Source of the DNA: Mycteria americana
Lineage: Eukaryota > Chordata > Aves > Ciconiiformes > Ciconiidae
Length of the DNA: 64,000 nt
Reading direction: 5' to 3'
Assembly (NCBI RefSeq): GCF_035582795.1
Contig: NC_134365.1
Span: 37,862,135-37,926,134, forward strand
This document shows positions 35,566 to 45,600 of the stretch, one piece after another. Made by a program: the position numbers and the translations under genes. Below the pieces are notes generated by a model that ran no database searches, was not told the DNA's origin, and saw only the letters and a program-made list of their open reading frames with translations. How positions within the stretch are numbered: position 1 is the stretch's first letter; every line of letters begins with the position of its first letter.

Positions 35566-36703
35566 ATGTTGAGAAGTGGAATACCAGAGTCTCAAAGGCT
35601 ACCAACAGAACAAAAGTAGCCCTACAGAGAACGCAAACCTTGTAGTGAGAATGCCATTACTTCTATATTTCTTCTCCTTCAAAATGGCAAGACTGCCTCA
35701 GTCTCTTCTCATTAAGTGAGAAAGTTATTAGTCGGAATTCATTCCTCCTTGTAATTACTAGTTGAGAAGTGAATAGCAATACCATATAAAACAAGGATAA
35801 CATTCTTAACAACAGTAAAAGGCATAATAAAGTAGCCTCATCACTTTCTATATATTAGTTATGTCATTAGTCCTATTAGCACTGCTCAAAATGAACAGGT
35901 TAACAAGGAAACTTTAAACTGCACTTCATGACTGTAAAGCCAAAGGACTAAATATTGAGGTACCAATTACTGCTTTAAGTCTCATTAATTTCCTCAAACA
36001 AAATAGCAACAAAACTAATGTGGGGAAGTTTGGGTTTGGTGCTTTTCTTTTTGCTTTAGAATACAATGCTTGTTCATGTCCCAGACTGTATCAGTCCTCC
36101 AGGGCTGAAATCTTACCTTATTGAGACAGAAGGATCTCTTTCATTTAAAGACAGTGATTTCACCTGGAACATTTTTCTTCTGTGATGTGAACAATTCTCC
36201 ACTGGATTCAGACGTATTTCATGCTGAGAGCGCTATCGCATCCATTTGAACATAGCAAATTGGCTGTATACACACATACACACCCATACACATATATATA
36301 GAAGGTTACCTAATGGTATTTTTCCTGAATCCTCCTTCAGATGACAGGCTGACAGGATTACTTTCCAATGTGACTGCAAATAGTAAATGAACAAATGCAG
36401 TCTGCATACGCTTAGCTGTGCATTTTATTCAGGAGCAAGGGATTATATATATATAATCACCATATTTCTAATAGATTGTTGTTAACATTCAGCATATTAC
36501 ATTCAGGTTTTATGAAAAGGATGTTATTCCTGTCTTATATGACCCCCAGTTATGATAATAAGGAAAACTGGAACAAAATCCATCCTAAATGAAGTGTCTA
36601 AAATAAGTGAGCTGGAGTGATCACCACCAAGGACATGCCCACCTCTCTTGATTGACTTTTGAAGGAGGTTAAATGACTTGGCTAAATAACTCATTTAGAT
36701 TAG
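35566..36703. other. Intergenic, no gene seen
   Basis: The spacer between the two copies of repeat pair B is AT-rich and includes an alternating CA/TA stretch at about 36270-36300 and a TATATA palindrome near 36447-36460. I see no gene. Confidence 0.55.
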
Positions 36704-36768
36704 GCATATGACTTTAGTTGCCTAAATTTAGGTGTGTGAAGCTCACAAAGCGGACACTCAGATTATTA
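36704..36768 (+). repeat. Dispersed repeat pair B, copy B2
   Basis: This is the partner of copy B1, about 1.2 kb away and in direct orientation. The two differ at several positions, so the duplication or insertions are old. Confidence 0.55.
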
Positions 36769-39700
36769 CACCCAAAAGAAACCCAGCAACTGCTCAACAG
36801 ACAAAAATGGTAATGCAAAGAAGTACACAGTAAACACCTAGGGCTTGAAAATTATTATGGACCCAGGTATAGCAGGAATTTAAAGCGCATTACCAACTCT
36901 ACATACTCCACCTGTAGACACTCTTATTGTGAAATAATGCCTCTGCTTCTGGAAGAGATTGTGTCCACAGGCCCTTACAGTCAATAAACCCGTGCCCGTG
37001 GTCAGAGTACTGTTCCTGGAAATGAAAGGTTAGTGACAGCTTAGGCTCACAGAGAAACTCAGGTAAGGGAAACATCTTTCCTGAACTACTGAAGTTTGGG
37101 CAGCTCGTGATCCTCATTTCATTGCTGTGAAGGTCCAGCTGAATCTGGATTCTTCAGAGCCACTCACTTTCAGGTCAGCCGGGGTGAAATCCCTGTCTCT
37201 TCTGCAGCCTGTGACAAACCCCGTAAGCCCAGATTTCATCTCCATGTCTCAGGAGTTTATAAGCACAGAGCAGCATTAAGTGCTGCTCTGGTTGAGGGCA
37301 GGGGAGCGAAAAAAAGCCTCACTGGTTTTATATCTTAGATAAGCAACTGTATTTACAAAAATAATCTCATTCCCAAGCAAATAGATTTAATTCTATAGAA
37401 ATATGCATCTTATCAGTGACAAACATTTGAACAAGCTCTTTGATGGTGCCTCTTACTGATTTTTCAATAACAATCAAATGTTTCATTGTTTCAATTAAAG
37501 CTTGGTCTTTCATTTAGAGACTTACTGTCCAACAGTAAAATGACTGATTGACTGTAATTATAAAGCACGATGAATTATATCTGTCTTATTTTCAGCCTAA
37601 AGAAAATTAGTGTAGGGTTTTCTTGTTTAAGGGGGTCGATGGGTTTCATTATGTGCTCACAGAGAACAGCTCGGTGATATTCCAGCAATCAGTTATATGG
37701 TCGATTTTTATTAGCAGCACAAGAAAGCAAATACTGCACAGCTCATCAGGCTGTGTAAATGAAATGCAATAATGAAGTTCTCAAGCAAGCAGAATCCAGC
37801 ATGCCTGCATTATCCCCTTTTTGCACTGAGTGCATGAAGTATTGCAGGAACTGCTCTCTGTATAAACACATCTCTGGTTTATCATACATAATTCAGGATT
37901 TCCAGTTCCCTGATGGAGTAGATTATCTAACTCCATATACTGAGGTATGGTCCACAAACCCTGCACCAGCATTGTACCGCTGCAGTACCCTACTACACTG
38001 CATTATTGATACAACTCTGACTCTTGCAACAACATATGTGCTCTCAATCAGCTTTATCCTAATACTTTTTAAATGTCCACAGTGTCCTCCTTGCCAAGAC
38101 CTGGATATGCTCTACATGCAATAATTTAGAGTTCACAGAACAACACTGTGGATAAACAAGCGTTTTGAAGCATCATCCATGGGAGCACAGGGGTTCATAC
38201 GAGAAGACTGTCCCACAGCTCTAGTGCTTGCTCCTCTTGAAATTGATGGGAAGTCTGTGGGGACCTCTTTGGGAACAGGTCTCAAAAGACAGGGATTTCT
38301 GTACTAATCTTCTGTGTCCTGTAAGTCACTTCAAACCTGGCATTGCAGAGCCCAGGCAGAGTCTGTTCCTGTGCAATTGCCATCCTTGCAATGGGATTGC
38401 AGGCTGTGTAAATCAGTGTGGAATTGAGTCCGGAGACTTGAGCTGCCACAAACATCTTAGAAGAAGATTACACCCATGTAATAATGCACAATCCTTTGCC
38501 AATCCCTAAAGAAGGGCGGGGGGGAAATCAGATTTCTCAGCCAGCTCAATCCTGGTTGTCCTGGAGGCCAGCCGTAACTCAGGGATCCAGAATCTGTGCA
38601 GCTCTGAGCCTGGCATGCTCAAGCCTGCTGGGACATGGGTCCATCCTTGGTCGGTGGTCCTGCCACAGACACACCAGCCCTGAGCCGAGCAGCTGAAAGC
38701 ACAGAGATCAATCTCCAGAGCCAGAAAATGGTTTCTGCATCTTCACAGGCAATGGCCTTTGCTCCCTCTGCAGCCTCCAGTTTGGCTCTGTGGCTCTGGA
38801 GCCAGACCCATCCTCTGGCTGCAGCATCTAGCGCAAGGAGAAGGTGTGGTGTATGCATAGGTGTTCAGCCCCCCTCTGCACCGTTCTCCTGAGGAGAAAG
38901 ATCTGGGCCGTATTTCCCAGCGTAGGCTCAGTGGCAAGAGGAGTCTGTGTCCTTCAGCCCCCAGAAGAGGAGGAGGCAGATAACTTCATGTCTACACCTC
39001 CAACCACATCTCAGACATGGTTCGCATGCCCAGCTCCTGGGCTAGTGAGACGGGCACTGGCCTGGCCAGAGGTGCCAACCTGCATAGCCTCACTCAGGGC
39101 ACGAGAGGGACTTGACCACCATTCTCTGTCCTCACCAGCTGTGAAAACACTGTGCTCTGCAAACACCAGGCAAGACTCACAGCTAATCTCCAGCTAGTGC
39201 CCCGTGTCCCCTGGGAACGCAGCCCACTGTCTTGTAAATCAGCCTGTCCCCAGCCTAACAGATGGACTGGAACAGCCAGGAGGCAAGACATGGGCATCAA
39301 AGGCTGAGATGAAAATCAGTTGGGTGGGATTACCAAAATGACTGCTCTTTTGAGGCAGGGCTTCTTATTCAAGGGATGTAATTTGACCATCCAGCTTGGA
39401 GTTAAATTGGCTTCAGACAATAACCTCCAGTACTAAGATTGCTTTAGGTGATCCAAATTGGGATCAGCGCTGGAATGAGATTGTGCTGGGAGGGCAAGAG
39501 GAAGAGACATAATAATATTATAGAGATCAACACATGAAGAGGGAAAGGAGAACAGGAACCCTGTTATGCTGATCCTGTTGTAGGGGAGAGCATGGTACCT
39601 AATGAAACTGAAAGACGAACTGCAAAGGACAGATGTACAGTTACCGGTGAAATGCAGAGGTGTCAAAGTGAGTGACTGCAATGCTAAAGCAATGCATTTA

Positions 39701-40301
39701 TAAGAATTAAATATAAACACAAGCACAAAAGTCAGCAGGTGTACAGTAATTGTGCCATTTCCCTCCGAATGCCAGGTCCCCATAGCACTGAAGCTCAAAT
39801 CCAGCCAAATTACTGGGTAGCCACCTTGAACTTTCCCAGCAGCAGATGATCCCACCATTCAATTCTGTTTGTCCTGAAGAGTCAGGTCCTGGCGGTGTCA
39901 GGACCAAGCTGTCCAGGATAGGATCTCACCACACCAATCATAGAGCAGCCACTTTTGGAAACTCCTTGTGAACAGTTTGCAACTTTGCCTAGTCACTCCT
40001 GGACATACCTGATGCCAGCAGAGCCCTCTGTGCCTCCAGAAAGTCCCCTGCTTGCCTTTAATCTCCTCAGAGCTGACCTCCCTGCAGCCCAAAGTCTGCA
40101 GCTGTGGCCTTGGGGTTTGGCTTTTGGCTTTGACCCATGAACAACAGCCACATTCTTTGCCCATCACTAGGCAGCAGTGTCCATCACTCTTAGCTTTTTC
40201 CATGTTTTTTTCAGCAAGCTCTTCATGAACAAAGACTGAGTTTCAGGGCAGCCAGGGGAAAGGGAAACGGCAACCCAAGTTACATGTGTCTCATTTTCCA
40301 G
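36769..40301. other. Intergenic, no gene seen
   Basis: No gene is supported. An open frame at 37759-38124 has no splice structure or recognisable domain. The part at 37330-37620 has many SOX-, POU- and homeodomain-like AT-rich words and could be a conserved element, which only an alignment can show. Frames at 38500-39300 lie in GC-richer DNA and mirror each other on both strands. Confidence 0.45.
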
Positions 40302-40490
40302 GTGACTGTCAAGCTTAGAGCCCAGGACCTAGGAGAAGTCCTTTTGCAACCTGAGTCAAATCTGACTCCTTTTGCAGGTGACTCTCAAGCTTAGAGCCCA
40401 GGACCTAGGAGAAGTCCTTTTGCAACCTGAGTCAAATCTGACTCCTTTTGCAGGTGACTCTCAAGCTTAGAGCCCAGGACCTAGGAGAAG
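40302..40490. repeat. 76-bp tandem repeat, 2.5 copies
   Basis: Two complete 76-bp units (40302-40377 and 40378-40453) differ at one base. A third partial unit (40454-40490) matches the first 37 bp of the second exactly. Each unit starts GTGACT and the preceding bases are always CAG after a pyrimidine-rich stretch, so each junction looks like a joined acceptor and donor. TCCTTTTGCA occurs twice inside each full unit, which may have seeded the slippage. The near-identity shows a recent expansion. Confidence 0.97.
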
Positions 40491-41199
40491 TGTGGCTACT
40501 GAGTCTGTGAACTGCCGTGCTCAGCTCCTGGCATGCACGGCCTCATCTCCACCTGCAGAGTTGGCAGCCAGTTCATCCTCCGCAGCCCCGAAAGGCTGAG
40601 CCAGGTGCCAGCTCTGCAGACAGAGAAGGAGGCTGTCCCCATCACTGCTGGAGGCACCCAGGAGCAAGGGCACACTGGGGCCACCTCTTCCTCTTGGTGA
40701 CTTGCCCCATGCTCCCAACTCCTGCCCTTCTCAGAGCCCCGGCTTCACGGGGAGAGCTGTGCACTGTTGCTCGCCGGGCTGGAGTCCATCCTTCTGATGC
40801 CGACATCGAATGTGACCGTCTGACAGGGCCAGCCTCCACATGTGCCACACACAGCACTTCAAGGGAGCAGCATTTCGGACGGCCTCCCACCCTGTTTTCC
40901 TTGTTTCCCCCACGGGCTGCGGGAGTGTCCCACACAGGGTGCTGGCAGTCCTGCTCTCGAGAACAAGCTGCATCTGAAGGGGAGCACCACGCAGGCAAGG
41001 ACAGAGGAAGCGAGACCCGCTGTGCTGAGGGAGATGGCTCTCCTCTCAGTGCCACCATGTCCCTGGCCCCTCTGGGGACTGGTCCCTGGGCACGCCACTG
41101 CAGCCACGGCCCCGCTCAGCACAGCCGTGCCCTGCCTCCACAGAAACGGGGGAGGAAAACGGGGCCCCCAAAGGGCGTATCTGCCCTGCGGCCTCTTGC
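40491..41199. other. Flank upstream of the SRGAP1 CpG island
   Basis: This is GC-rich sequence in which all frames tend to stay open. A 411-codon frame (40517-41752) crosses from here into the CpG island and is not considered a gene. The region may contain promoter-proximal elements or alternative 5' exons, but none can be shown. Confidence 0.5.
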
Positions 41200-41661
41200 C
41201 TCCCCGTGCGGCTTGGCGGTGGCGGCAGCTTTAACTTTCCCCGCCGGATCAAGGGCTTTCTGTCACCACATCGCCGCCTCACACCCTTGTCCCCAGAGGG
41301 CACCCGGCCACCATATGCTCGCTGCGGGCCGCGGGGCGGGGGCGAGGGCGGCGGCCCCTTCCCTCCCCTCCCCTCCCGGGTCCGCCGGGCCTGCTAGGCC
41401 TCCCGCCGCGGGGCAGCTGGGGGAGGCGGGCGGCGCGGCGGTGGGCGGCGGCCGCGCTCCCACCGCGGCTGCCGGCAGGGGGGAGGCGGAGCGGGCGCCA
41501 CCGAGGACGAGGCGAGCGAGGAGCGGAGGCGGGCGGGGAGGCAGGAAGGGAGGAGAGAGCGGCGGGAGGGCGGGGAGAAGTTTATTCCCGGAGACACCTC
41601 TCCAGGGCGCGGCGGGGGTGCCGCCCCGCGCCGGCCGCTGCTCGGGCTGCGGGGCTGGGAC

Positions 41662-41691
41662 ATGCGCCTCTGCGCTGCCGCCCGGGGTTAG
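41662..41691 (+). other. Upstream ORF 1 in the SRGAP1 leader (9 codons)
   Basis: An ATG at 41662 opens a 9-residue frame ended by TAG at 41689-41691. Whether it is in the mRNA depends on the unknown transcription start. Confidence 0.4.
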
Positions 41692-41868
41692 TCACGGCGG
41701 GGTGCCGGCCCCGAGTCCCCACCCAGGCGAGCGCGGCGACAGGAGTAACTAGTGCCTCTGGCGTACGGACCGAGCGCGGTCGCCTGCCTGCCGCCTGCCT
41801 CCCGCCCACCATCCGCGCCCTCTCCCTCCTTCCCTTCCCCTCTCCCGGGTGCGTGAGGAGCGATAACA

Positions 41869-41907
41869 ATGGTGGGGCGCAGCCGCCGGGCCCCCGCCCT
41901 CGCCTAG
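41869..41907 (+). other. Upstream ORF 2 in the SRGAP1 leader (12 codons)
   Basis: The ATG at 41869 has A at -3 (AACAATGG context, G at +4), a good initiation context, and the 12-residue frame ends with TAG at 41905-41907. It lies 330 nt before the main start. Confidence 0.5.
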
Positions 41908-42003
41908 TGGAAGCGGGTGCCCCGCGGCAGCTCCTCCGCCGCCCCGCCCTGCGGCGGCCCCGGGCCGCGGACCGCGTTGCTGCCGGCGGCGGTGCTGGAG
42001 GCG

Positions 42004-42030
42004 ATGGTGCCCGCGCCGGGGTTAGTCTGA
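42004..42030 (+). other. Upstream ORF 3 in the SRGAP1 leader (8 codons)
   Basis: The ATG at 42004 has G at -3 and G at +4, a favourable context. The 8-residue frame ends with TGA at 42028-42030, about 200 nt before the main start, leaving room for reinitiation. Confidence 0.5.
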
Positions 42031-42234
42031 TCGCCGCCTCCCCGCCTCGCCGCCTCCGGTGCCGGCGGCGCTCCCGCGGGGCCAGCTGCCCGCCGCCGCC
42101 CCGGCCGCCGCGCTCGCTCGGGCTTGTGGCCATCTGATACAACTTGGGAGCCCCTCCAGAAATATAATAATAATTAATAATAATAATTTAAAACAAGGAG
42201 AAGAAGGGGGAGAAGCGGAAGAAGCAAGTGGATA

Positions 42235-42301
42235 ATGTCAACCCCGAGCAGATTCAAAAAGGACAAAGAGATTATAGCGGAGTATGAAAGTCAAGTGAAA
42301 G
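42235..42301 (+). CDS. SRGAP1: SRGAP1 first coding exon
   Basis: The exon encodes the 22 N-terminal residues MSTPSRFKKDKEIIAEYESQ plus Val-Lys, and the first base of the next codon. This is the start of the F-BAR domain of Slit-Robo Rho GTPase-activating protein 1. The wording fits SRGAP1 rather than the paralogues SRGAP2 and SRGAP3, which differ in residues 2-6 and near residue 18. The full protein (F-BAR, RhoGAP, SH3) binds the Robo1 cytoplasmic tail, curves membranes and inactivates Cdc42 and related GTPases in cell and neuron migration. The ATG has A at -3, and in-frame stops lie just upstream. The donor is AAAG then GTAAGC at 42302. Location beside RXYLT1, same strand, matches human synteny. 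All later exons lie outside the window. Confidence 0.96.
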
Positions 42302-42648
42302 GTAAGCGCGGGGCGCGGGAGGCGTCTCCCCGGCCTCAGGGGCCCGGGGCGGCGGCGGGGAGAGCCCCCGGGGCGGGCCGGCCGCCCTGCCGGCCCTTTT
42401 CCCCGGGCTGCGGGCCGAGGCCGGCCCCGCCGCCGCCGTCCGGGCGGTCGGTCCCTGTTGCCCGAACTTCGGGGCGGCGGAGGGGAGCGGGGCGAGGGCG
42501 GCGGGCGCGGCCGCTGCCCCCCCCACGCTCCGAGCGGCGCCGGTTTGTGTGAGGGGCCGGGCGGCAGCTGCGGTGGTTGTCCGCTGCCTGGCCCCGGCGG
42601 AGCACCTTCCCTTCCTCCACCGACTTCGGTAACGCTGGCGGGTGGGTC

Positions 42649-42684
42649 GGGGGGGGGGGGGGGGGGTAAAAAAAAAAAAAAAAA
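42649..42684. repeat. Homopolymer pair: 18 G, T, 17 A
   Basis: A run of 18 G (42649-42666) is followed by one T and 17 A (42668-42684), at the edge of the CpG island inside intron 1. In RNA or on the + strand the G run could form a G-quadruplex. The true length may differ from that shown, since such runs are prone to sequencing error. Confidence 0.9.
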
Positions 42685-45600
42685 GGCTTGGCAGTTAAAC
42701 CGAAGCGAGAGACAATAGTAAGCCATGCCCCTTTCTTAAGGCACATGGCTGGTGTCCCCCACCCTCCCCTTAGGGTTGTAGTTTCTGTGTTGGGCTGTGG
42801 AAGATGGCTAATAAAGAATAATCCCCGACTATTGAATGAGCCCTTTCAGCCATCCCAGGAAGTGTTTCAGCCTCGCATCGCCCGGCTGTATCGCATCCAA
42901 CTATTGTGCCAAGGACAGCGCCGGCAGACCCTGGCTTGAGCCACTGGCACTTCCAGACCCTCGGGTTTCCTCTCCTCGCACAGCGTTTTCCCCTCTGCCA
43001 GTGTCTTGGGTGGAACAGAGGATGGGAAAGTAGCGGCATGGGCGGTGGGGTGTGGGTCTCTTGGCGCACATCCTTTTCTTCTGAGTGCTGTCGGAGAATA
43101 TATTGCATAATACACAAATTGCAATAAATCCAAGCTTCGAGGATGGATGCAAACCTGAAATGCAGCATTTAAAAAGCTATGCGACACCTGAACTCTGTTT
43201 ATTAAAATGATGTGGGTGTGCTCTTTATGGACCTGGGTGGACCCTCCTTGATGCTGCCCACAGTCTGTGATGTGCAGAGACAGAGCGTGTCCCCACGCAG
43301 CTCCGTGGGCTTCGGGACCCCTTCTGCCCCACGCAGACAGGGGCTGGGGACCTTCAAACCAGGGCATCTGAAACGGGGTGGGAGGAACCACTCCTCAGCT
43401 GTTCAAAGATTTGTTGACTTTCTGTAATTGCACAGTATTTTTTCCTCTTACTTGATCCTGCGAGATCAAATTTTCAAGACAATTCTTGGGGTTTTGTTGT
43501 TCTTTTTCCTCTTAAAAGGAAAGAGGTAGTTTTTGAGTTTTCTTCTTCCTAAGCTTAACTTCTTGTGAAAAATACCTGTTACTGGTGAAACTCTTTTTGG
43601 GTTCAGGGAGGGATTTAGGCTTAAAATAAAGAGACCTGCCAGATAGGTAGACAGTGTGAGGGGTCTTCTCTGAGCTGGCAGGTAGGCCATGCTTCAAGTG
43701 TCTGTCTCTTTGAAATGGGCAGGGCTGAGACAGCTCTCACGTAGCTGGTGGATTCACTGCCATTGAGCTCTTGGTGCTTCTGCCTCTCTGTGGAGATGGT
43801 GGAGATTTGTCTTGATTACTGAGCAGAAAAAATGTTCAAGATCTTAAGCTCTTTGCACAGTGTGCAGGCTGTTCTTTGCCTCCTCCTAACACGATTGTTA
43901 CGGGCTCAGCCTTTATTAACTACAGCCAGTTGCTATATAAGCCGTTCTTTTCTTTTGAATACTGAAGAAAAAAATACCATGCCCTTCAGCTACATATATC
44001 AGATCATTTCATAAACAACAAAGATTAAGGTAGAAAGCACCTCTGATAACTTGGCTCTCCTTTGGTGTCATGGTCCCCCATCATAGTTGCAGAGGGAGGT
44101 TGCATTTGTAAACATAGCTTAGGAGGAATTTTGACTTGCTTTGCTCCTTTGTGGTGGTCTGGGGTGTGTACAGTCTGGTCCCAACTGTCCTGAATTGTTG
44201 ATTAGCAGCTGTTTGAAAAAGTATGCTGGGCTAGGAATTATAGCCAGAGATGTTTTTTCTTTAACCTGCGTCACTACAATTGTATTTCGGGTGGCAAGAA
44301 CTGTCTGTACTAAGACATAATTCTGCTTGATGCTAGCTCAGTGATACTATAACAAAGTAGTGACACCATTGTATGATACTTTGAAAATCTTTTTGATATT
44401 GGGGGGGTTCAAGGCCTAAGGAATCAGTCCTAATTAGCCAGCGAGGTAACTTTAAGGGAATGTAAATGCAGGAAAGGCAGGTCCCTATATACTACCTGGA
44501 ATTTCATACATTAGAATAGGAGAAAGGGTGTGGCCAAAATGCTTTTGCTGCTTATGATTTCTGGTGTTTGCAATGGCTAGCTGATTTCTTGCTGCTGACA
44601 TGTTTAGTTGCCTGAAGGATGTGGACAATTTGGCAGCAAACTGGCCATTTGAGGTCCACTGGACAGGCATGTGCAAAGGAGTGTAACACCACATATATCC
44701 CTTGCCTTCTTATGAGATTGCATTGAGCCCGGCATGCTGAACACCAGTGTTAGCGATTCAGAAACCATACCACTGATGTGCTCATTTGTAAATCCTGTCA
44801 TAAGATGTCTGAATATTGATACTGAAGAAAGAGGGGCCTCTAATGTACATGGACTGTAGGGTATGTGTATGGTGCCATATTTGGAAATGAGGATTTAACA
44901 GTGCCATTCTTCACATAGCTTTTCTGCTCTTAACTCCTCAAATAGGAAGCAGTAACAGATGTTAATTGTTCTGCCTGGTTCCTGAGTGGTGTAAACTGAC
45001 ATCTTCTCCTTGGACTTTTAGCAGTATCAGTAGACTGGCTGTTGCTTTAATGGAGGTCATATAGGAACAGTAGAAAGCCTGCAAATGTTACCTGTTTGTC
45101 ACGCTGAAGTGGACAAGGTACTTCTGACTTGTTGGGCAGAACACCTTATTGCACATTTTTTTGCAGCATCCCTGTTCTTCAGGCTAACTTCTGTCAAGAA
45201 CGATCCCAATTATAGCAGTAAGGGAATTGTGTTCACTTCTATATGTCTGCACATCATATAGAAAGCAGAGGGATATTTCTTAAGGATGTCTTGACACTGA
45301 AGTTAGATCTGTCTAGATGGATACCTATACCCATTGTTTTGGGGGACATAAGGATATTATGATGGCATAGGTACCTTAATTTGCAGATGTAAAGGTTTGC
45401 GGACAGAAGTATTGCTTGGTTCTGTAACTCTTACTCGTTGGAAGTGAGCTATCTTGATACACTTCGGTTCCAGCATGACCTTGTTACTTGATAATTTTGT
45501 TGAAGCACCTACTTCTCAGCAATGTTTCACTTTCTAATTCAAAAGCTTTAGGAAAGGCATCAAGAGCTTGTTTATTCAAGAATATTTTGACAGTTCTGAG

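Larger units (their letters stand above)
41200..42640 (+). promoter_or_regulatory. SRGAP1: CpG island promoter and 5' leader of SRGAP1
   Basis: The G+C and CpG density rise sharply from about 41200, include GC boxes such as GGGGCGGGG at 41333-41341 and several purine- and pyrimidine-rich tracts, and fall after about 42640. No TATA box is evident, which fits a broad CpG-island promoter. The transcription start cannot be fixed from sequence. The island covers the first coding exon. Just before the start codon an AT-rich patch (42160-42194) interrupts the island and supplies in-frame stops (TAA at 42181 and 42184). Confidence 0.88.

Noticed and set aside
37759-38124. A 121-codon open frame on the + strand
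   Set aside because: There is no initiation or splice context, no recognised domain, and a partly overlapping - strand frame; it is of the length expected by chance in this window.
40302-40490. The 76-bp tandem array considered as a CRISPR array
   Set aside because: The whole unit is repeated without unique spacers, and the host is a vertebrate.
40517-41752. A 411-codon open frame on the + strand
   Set aside because: It runs through GC-rich and CpG-island DNA where stops are rare in all frames, overlaps open frames on both strands, is composed mainly of Ala, Gly, Pro and Arg, and contains no recognisable domain. It also ignores the evident promoter function.
41582-42142. A 186-codon open frame on the - strand in the CpG island
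   Set aside because: It has the same base-composition cause and low-complexity Arg, Pro and Ala translation. It overlaps the SRGAP1 leader.
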